A DNA stretch of 9,083 nucleotides from an uncultured Macromonas sp. (GTDB lineage Bacteria > Pseudomonadota > Gammaproteobacteria > Burkholderiales > Burkholderiaceae), in NCBI GenBank assembly GCA_946481585.1, contig CAMLOF010000107.1, positions 1-9,083 of the forward strand. Direction: 5' to 3'. Below are positions 6,285-9,083 of this stretch, in pieces. A model generated the notes under the pieces. That model was not told the origin of the DNA. It saw only the letters and a program-made list of their open reading frames with translations, and made no database searches. Both the position numbers and the translations under genes were made by a program. The first letter of the stretch is position 1, and each line of letters starts with the position of its first letter.

Positions 6285-8270
6285 ATGTCTTTCAACCAGG
6301 AATTCGACGAGCACGGCGTTTGGCGGCGGCAGTACGCCGCGCGATTGAAGACGCTGGCAGACTGGCTTGAAACCGAGGAACTGCTGGACGCGGGTACGCG
6401 GGAACGGCTGGAGCAGTTGCAGGCGCAGCTCAAGTCGGACAAGGTGATGGTGGCCTTCGTCGCGGAGTTCTCGCGCGGCAAGTCGGAACTCATCAACGCG
6501 GTGTTTTTTGCGGGCTACGGGCGGCGCATCATGCCTGCCAGCGCCGGGCGCACCACCATGTGCCCCACAGAATTGGGCTACGACTCCGACGTACCTCCTT
6601 GCCTGCGTCTGTTGCCCATCGACACGCGCCTTCAGCCGCAATCTCTGCTGGAGTGGCGCAGCGCCCCCGAGCAGTGGGAGCGCATCGATCTGGATGTGAA
6701 CGACCCGGCGCAGTTGGCCCAGGCCATAGAGAAGGTGGCCGAGGTGCGCCGCGTGAGCGTGGACGATGCGCGGGCGCTGGGCTTCTGGCACGACGAGTCT
6801 CCCGACGACAACCCGCTCACCGGGCCGGATGGTCTGGTGGAGGTGCCGAGGTGGCGGCACGCGCTCATCAACATGGCGCACCCGCTGTTGAAGCAGGGGC
6901 TGGTGATTCTGGACACGCCTGGGCTGAACGCGATTGGTGCCGAACCCGAACTGACGGTGAGCCTGCTGCCGCAGGCGCATGCGGTGGTGTTCATCCTGGC
7001 TGCGGATGCGGGTGTGAGCAAGTCCGACCTTGCCATGTGGCGCGAGCACCTGGCACCTGCCGCCGAGCGCAACGACACGCGGCTGGTGGTGCTCAACAAG
7101 ATCGATACCCTGTGGGACGAGTTGAGCACGCCGCAATACATAGAGCAGCAGATCCAGCACCAGCGCGAGGATTCGGCTCAGGTGCTGGGCTTGCAGCCGC
7201 AGCAGGTGATAGCGGTGTCTGCCCAGAAGGGGTTGCTGGCCAAGGTGCGGCAGGACGAAGCGCTGTTGAGTGAAAGCCGCCTGCCTGACCTGGAGCGGGC
7301 CTTGGCGGAAGACGTGCTGGCGCAGCGCAGGCACATCTTGCAGACCAGTGTGGCAGGTGCGCTCGAGACCTTGCGAACGGAAGTGAGCCAGCATTTGCAC
7401 GCCCGCACCCGCGAACTGGTGGAGCAGGTGCAGGAACTGGAGGGCTTGCGCGGCAAGAACACCACGGTGATCAAGCAGATGCGCATGCGCATCGAGCAGG
7501 AACAGAACGAGTTCGATGCCAGCGGCGCGCGTATACAGGCGGTGCGCTCGGTGCACCTCAAGCTGCTGAAGGACGTGTTCGCGTTGCTGGGCACCAACCA
7601 CTTGAAGGCCGAGGTGGCACAACTGGGCGAAGCGCTCAGGCAGCCGGGCATCAAGCTGGGGGTGAAGAAAGTGTATGGCGATGCTTTCGACCGCTTGCGT
7701 GCTGGTTTGCAGCAGGCCCAGCGCCTGGCTGATGAGGTGCAGGACATGCTGGGCAGCAGCTTCCGCAGCCTGAACGCGGAGTTCGGCTTTTCCCTGCAAC
7801 TGCCGCAAAAGCTCGATGTCGTGCGCTTTGCGCAGGAATTGGACGTGATCGAGCGCAACCACCTGCAGTATCTGGGGCTCACCAACATCTTCAGGCTTGC
7901 GCAGCCGGAGTTTGCTGAGCGGCTGGCCAAGGCAGTGATGTCTCGCCTGCGTGGCGTTTACGACGATGCGTCAAGCGAGGTGGAACTGTGGAACAAGTCT
8001 GCCGCGGCACAGCTGGATGGGCAGTTGCGTGAGCGTCGCAAGAACTTTGCACGGCGTATTGAGGCAGTGCACCGCATCCAGCAGGCTGCTGGCGGTCTGG
8101 ATGAACGCATTGCAGAACTGCAGCAGCGCCTAGCCACGCTGGAAACCGATCGGGCCGAACTGGAGCGTTTGACCAGTGAACTGGGACAGGGTGACGAGGT
8201 GGCCGAAGAGGTGAGCGCCGAATCCTGGCCCGATGCGGACAGCGCCGCAGTACCCCATGATGCGGCCTGA
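6285..8270 (+). CDS. Dynamin-like GTPase of unknown cellular role
   Basis: This 661-residue protein has a large GTPase domain with all five G motifs. G1 is AEFSRGKS (60-67), G2 lies around Thr90/Thr91 in SAGRTTMCPTE, G3 is DTPG (210-213), G4 is NKID (271-274) and G5 is SAQKG (312-316). The wide G1-G3 spacing and the FSRGKSELINA context are typical of bacterial dynamin-like proteins rather than small or translation GTPases. After the GTPase domain the protein is mostly helical, with coiled-coil-like stretches at about 372-415 and 602-634 and an acidic tail (635-661). I see no signal peptide or transmembrane segment, so it is probably cytoplasmic or peripherally membrane-bound. The first glycine of the P-loop is replaced by alanine. 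Its place between mutM and mutY, overlapping mutY by 14 bp, suggests co-expression with oxidative DNA-damage repair, but dynamin relatives act in membrane remodelling or chromosome dynamics and the actual role is unproven. Confidence 0.9.
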   Translation: MSFNQEFDEHGVWRRQYAARLKTLADWLETEELLDAGTRERLEQLQAQLKSDKVMVAFVAEFSRGKSELINAVFFAGYGRRIMPASAGRTTMCPTELGYDSDVPPCLRLLPIDTRLQPQSLLEWRSAPEQWERIDLDVNDPAQLAQAIEKVAEVRRVSVDDARALGFWHDESPDDNPLTGPDGLVEVPRWRHALINMAHPLLKQGLVILDTPGLNAIGAEPELTVSLLPQAHAVVFILAADAGVSKSDLAMWREHLAPAAERNDTRLVVLNKIDTLWDELSTPQYIEQQIQHQREDSAQVLGLQPQQVIAVSAQKGLLAKVRQDEALLSESRLPDLERALAEDVLAQRRHILQTSVAGALETLRTEVSQHLHARTRELVEQVQELEGLRGKNTTVIKQMRMRIEQEQNEFDASGARIQAVRSVHLKLLKDVFALLGTNHLKAEVAQLGEALRQPGIKLGVKKVYGDAFDRLRAGLQQAQRLADEVQDMLGSSFRSLNAEFGFSLQLPQKLDVVRFAQELDVIERNHLQYLGLTNIFRLAQPEFAERLAKAVMSRLRGVYDDASSEVELWNKSAAAQLDGQLRERRKNFARRIEAVHRIQQAAGGLDERIAELQQRLATLETDRAELERLTSELGQGDEVAEEVSAESWPDADSAAVPHDAA

Positions 8271-9083
8271 GCGCGAGGCGGGAAGACAGGCAGTTCCCGC
8301 AGCGTTTTTTCCCACCTTGGTGGCCTGGCAGAAAGTGCATGGGCGGCATGGCTTGCCTTGGCAGGGCACGCGCGACCCCTATCGCGTGTGGCTGTCCGAA
8401 ATCATGCTGCAGCAGACCCAGGTGAGCACCGTGCTGAGTTACTACCCGCGCTTTCTGGCGCGTTTCGCTGACGTGCATGCGCTGGCCGCTGCGCATCAGG
8501 ATGACGTGCTGGCGCTGTGGAGCGGCTTGGGTTACTACAGCCGGGCGCGCAACCTGCACCGCTGCGCCCAGGAGGTGGTTGAGCAGTGGGGCGGGGCGTT
8601 TCCGCGCACAGCGGAGGCCTTGCAGACGCTTCACGGGATCGGACCGTCCACAGCGGCGGCCATTGCGGCTTTCTGCTTTGGTGAGCGGGTGTCCATACTC
8701 GACGGCAACGTGCGGCGGGTGTTGACGCGCCTGCTGGCTTTTGAAGGTGACTTGGCCGATGCCGCGCAGGAGCGCCAGCTGTGGCAACTGGCCCAGGAGA
8801 TGCTGCCAGCAGAAGCCACAGCAGACGACATGGCCGCCTACACGCAGGGGCTGATGGACCTGGGCGCGACCCTGTGCACGCGCAGCAAGCCGCAATGTCT
8901 GCTGTGCCCGGTGGCATCACTTTGTCAGGCGCGCGCCCAGCAGCGGCCAGGTGACTTCCCGGTCAAGACGCGAAAGCTCGTGCGCCGGACGGAAGAGTGG
9001 TGGCTGGTCGTGCACCGGCGTGGCGACGGGGCAATCTGGCTCGCGCAGCGGCCGCAGCGGGGCATCTGGGCCGGGCTGTACTG
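8257..9083 (+). CDS. mutY: A/G-specific adenine DNA glycosylase (partial, 3' end beyond window)
   Basis: MutY removes adenine mispaired with 8-oxoguanine, the second step of GO repair after MutM. The visible 275 residues contain the catalytic domain and the start of the C-terminal domain. The motif SEIMLQQTQV carries the catalytic Glu48. A helix-hairpin-helix, LHGIGPSTAAAI (125-136), is followed by the catalytic Asp149 in ILDGNVRRVLTR. The [4Fe-4S] ligands Cys207, Cys214, Cys217 and Cys223 follow in the normal C-x6-C-x2-C-x5-C spacing. The final residues, IWLAQRPQRGIWAGLY, begin the MutT-like domain that reads 8-oxoguanine. Two tandem ATG codons (8257 and 8260) can start the gene, both inside the end of the GTPase gene and in a different frame, with only a weak ribosome binding site. 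Translation is therefore probably coupled. The frame stays open to the window end. Confidence 0.97.
   Translation, partial: MMRPEREAGRQAVPAAFFPTLVAWQKVHGRHGLPWQGTRDPYRVWLSEIMLQQTQVSTVLSYYPRFLARFADVHALAAAHQDDVLALWSGLGYYSRARNLHRCAQEVVEQWGGAFPRTAEALQTLHGIGPSTAAAIAAFCFGERVSILDGNVRRVLTRLLAFEGDLADAAQERQLWQLAQEMLPAEATADDMAAYTQGLMDLGATLCTRSKPQCLLCPVASLCQARAQQRPGDFPVKTRKLVRRTEEWWLVVHRRGDGAIWLAQRPQRGIWAGLY

Noticed and set aside
6240..7862. 540-codon open frame on the minus strand opposite the GTPase gene
   Set aside because: It is antisense to a well-supported GTPase with intact motifs. Its translation is rich in His, Leu, Gln and Arg with no recognisable domain, as expected from a GC-rich codon shadow.
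7891..8895. 334-codon open frame on the minus strand across the GTPase end and mutY
   Set aside because: It crosses two real genes on the other strand, has low-complexity composition and no domain, and is a codon shadow.
1..9083. Mobile elements, CRISPR arrays, phage genes or defence systems
   Set aside because: I saw no direct repeat arrays, transposase or integrase motifs, terminal inverted repeats or defence-type domains; almost the whole window is housekeeping genes with short gaps.

Overview
The window is a gene-dense, GC-rich chromosomal segment. It looks like a betaproteobacterium, most probably Burkholderiales and perhaps Comamonadaceae. This rests on three things: the long CTC-type ribosomal protein L25, the order TPR gene - lolB - ispE - tRNA-Gln - prs - rplY, and the look of the MutM, MutY and PRPP synthetase sequences. 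Nothing suggests mobile DNA: there is no insertion sequence, phage gene, CRISPR array or obvious composition break. The placement comes from recognised sequence features, not from a database search.

Left edge (1-211): the last 51 codons of a methyl-accepting chemotaxis protein on the + strand, ending against a hairpin terminator that mainly serves the convergent minus-strand operon.

Minus-strand housekeeping cluster (212-5361, transcribed right to left): a secreted tetratricopeptide-repeat protein, the outer-membrane lipoprotein-insertion factor LolB, the isoprenoid kinase IspE, a tRNA-Gln(UUG), ribose-phosphate pyrophosphokinase Prs and ribosomal protein L25. The TPR gene and lolB overlap by 4 bp, and lolB and ispE are 6 bp apart. 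The tRNA lies between ispE and prs. A terminator-like hairpin plus a second hairpin separate prs from rplY. The likely picture is one operon tied to envelope biogenesis, isoprenoid and nucleotide precursors and translation, with RNA processing at the tRNA and partial termination before rplY adjusting the output of each part.

Plus-strand repair cluster (5408-9083): mutM starts only 46 bp from the divergent TPR gene. It is followed by a 661-residue dynamin-like GTPase with its own extended -10 promoter, and then by mutY, which overlaps the GTPase gene by 14 bp and runs off the right edge. MutM and MutY are the two glycosylases of the 8-oxoguanine (GO) repair system. The GTPase between them, coupled to mutY, is the least understood gene here and the best candidate for unexplored biology. 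I see no evidence for a wholly new multi-gene system.
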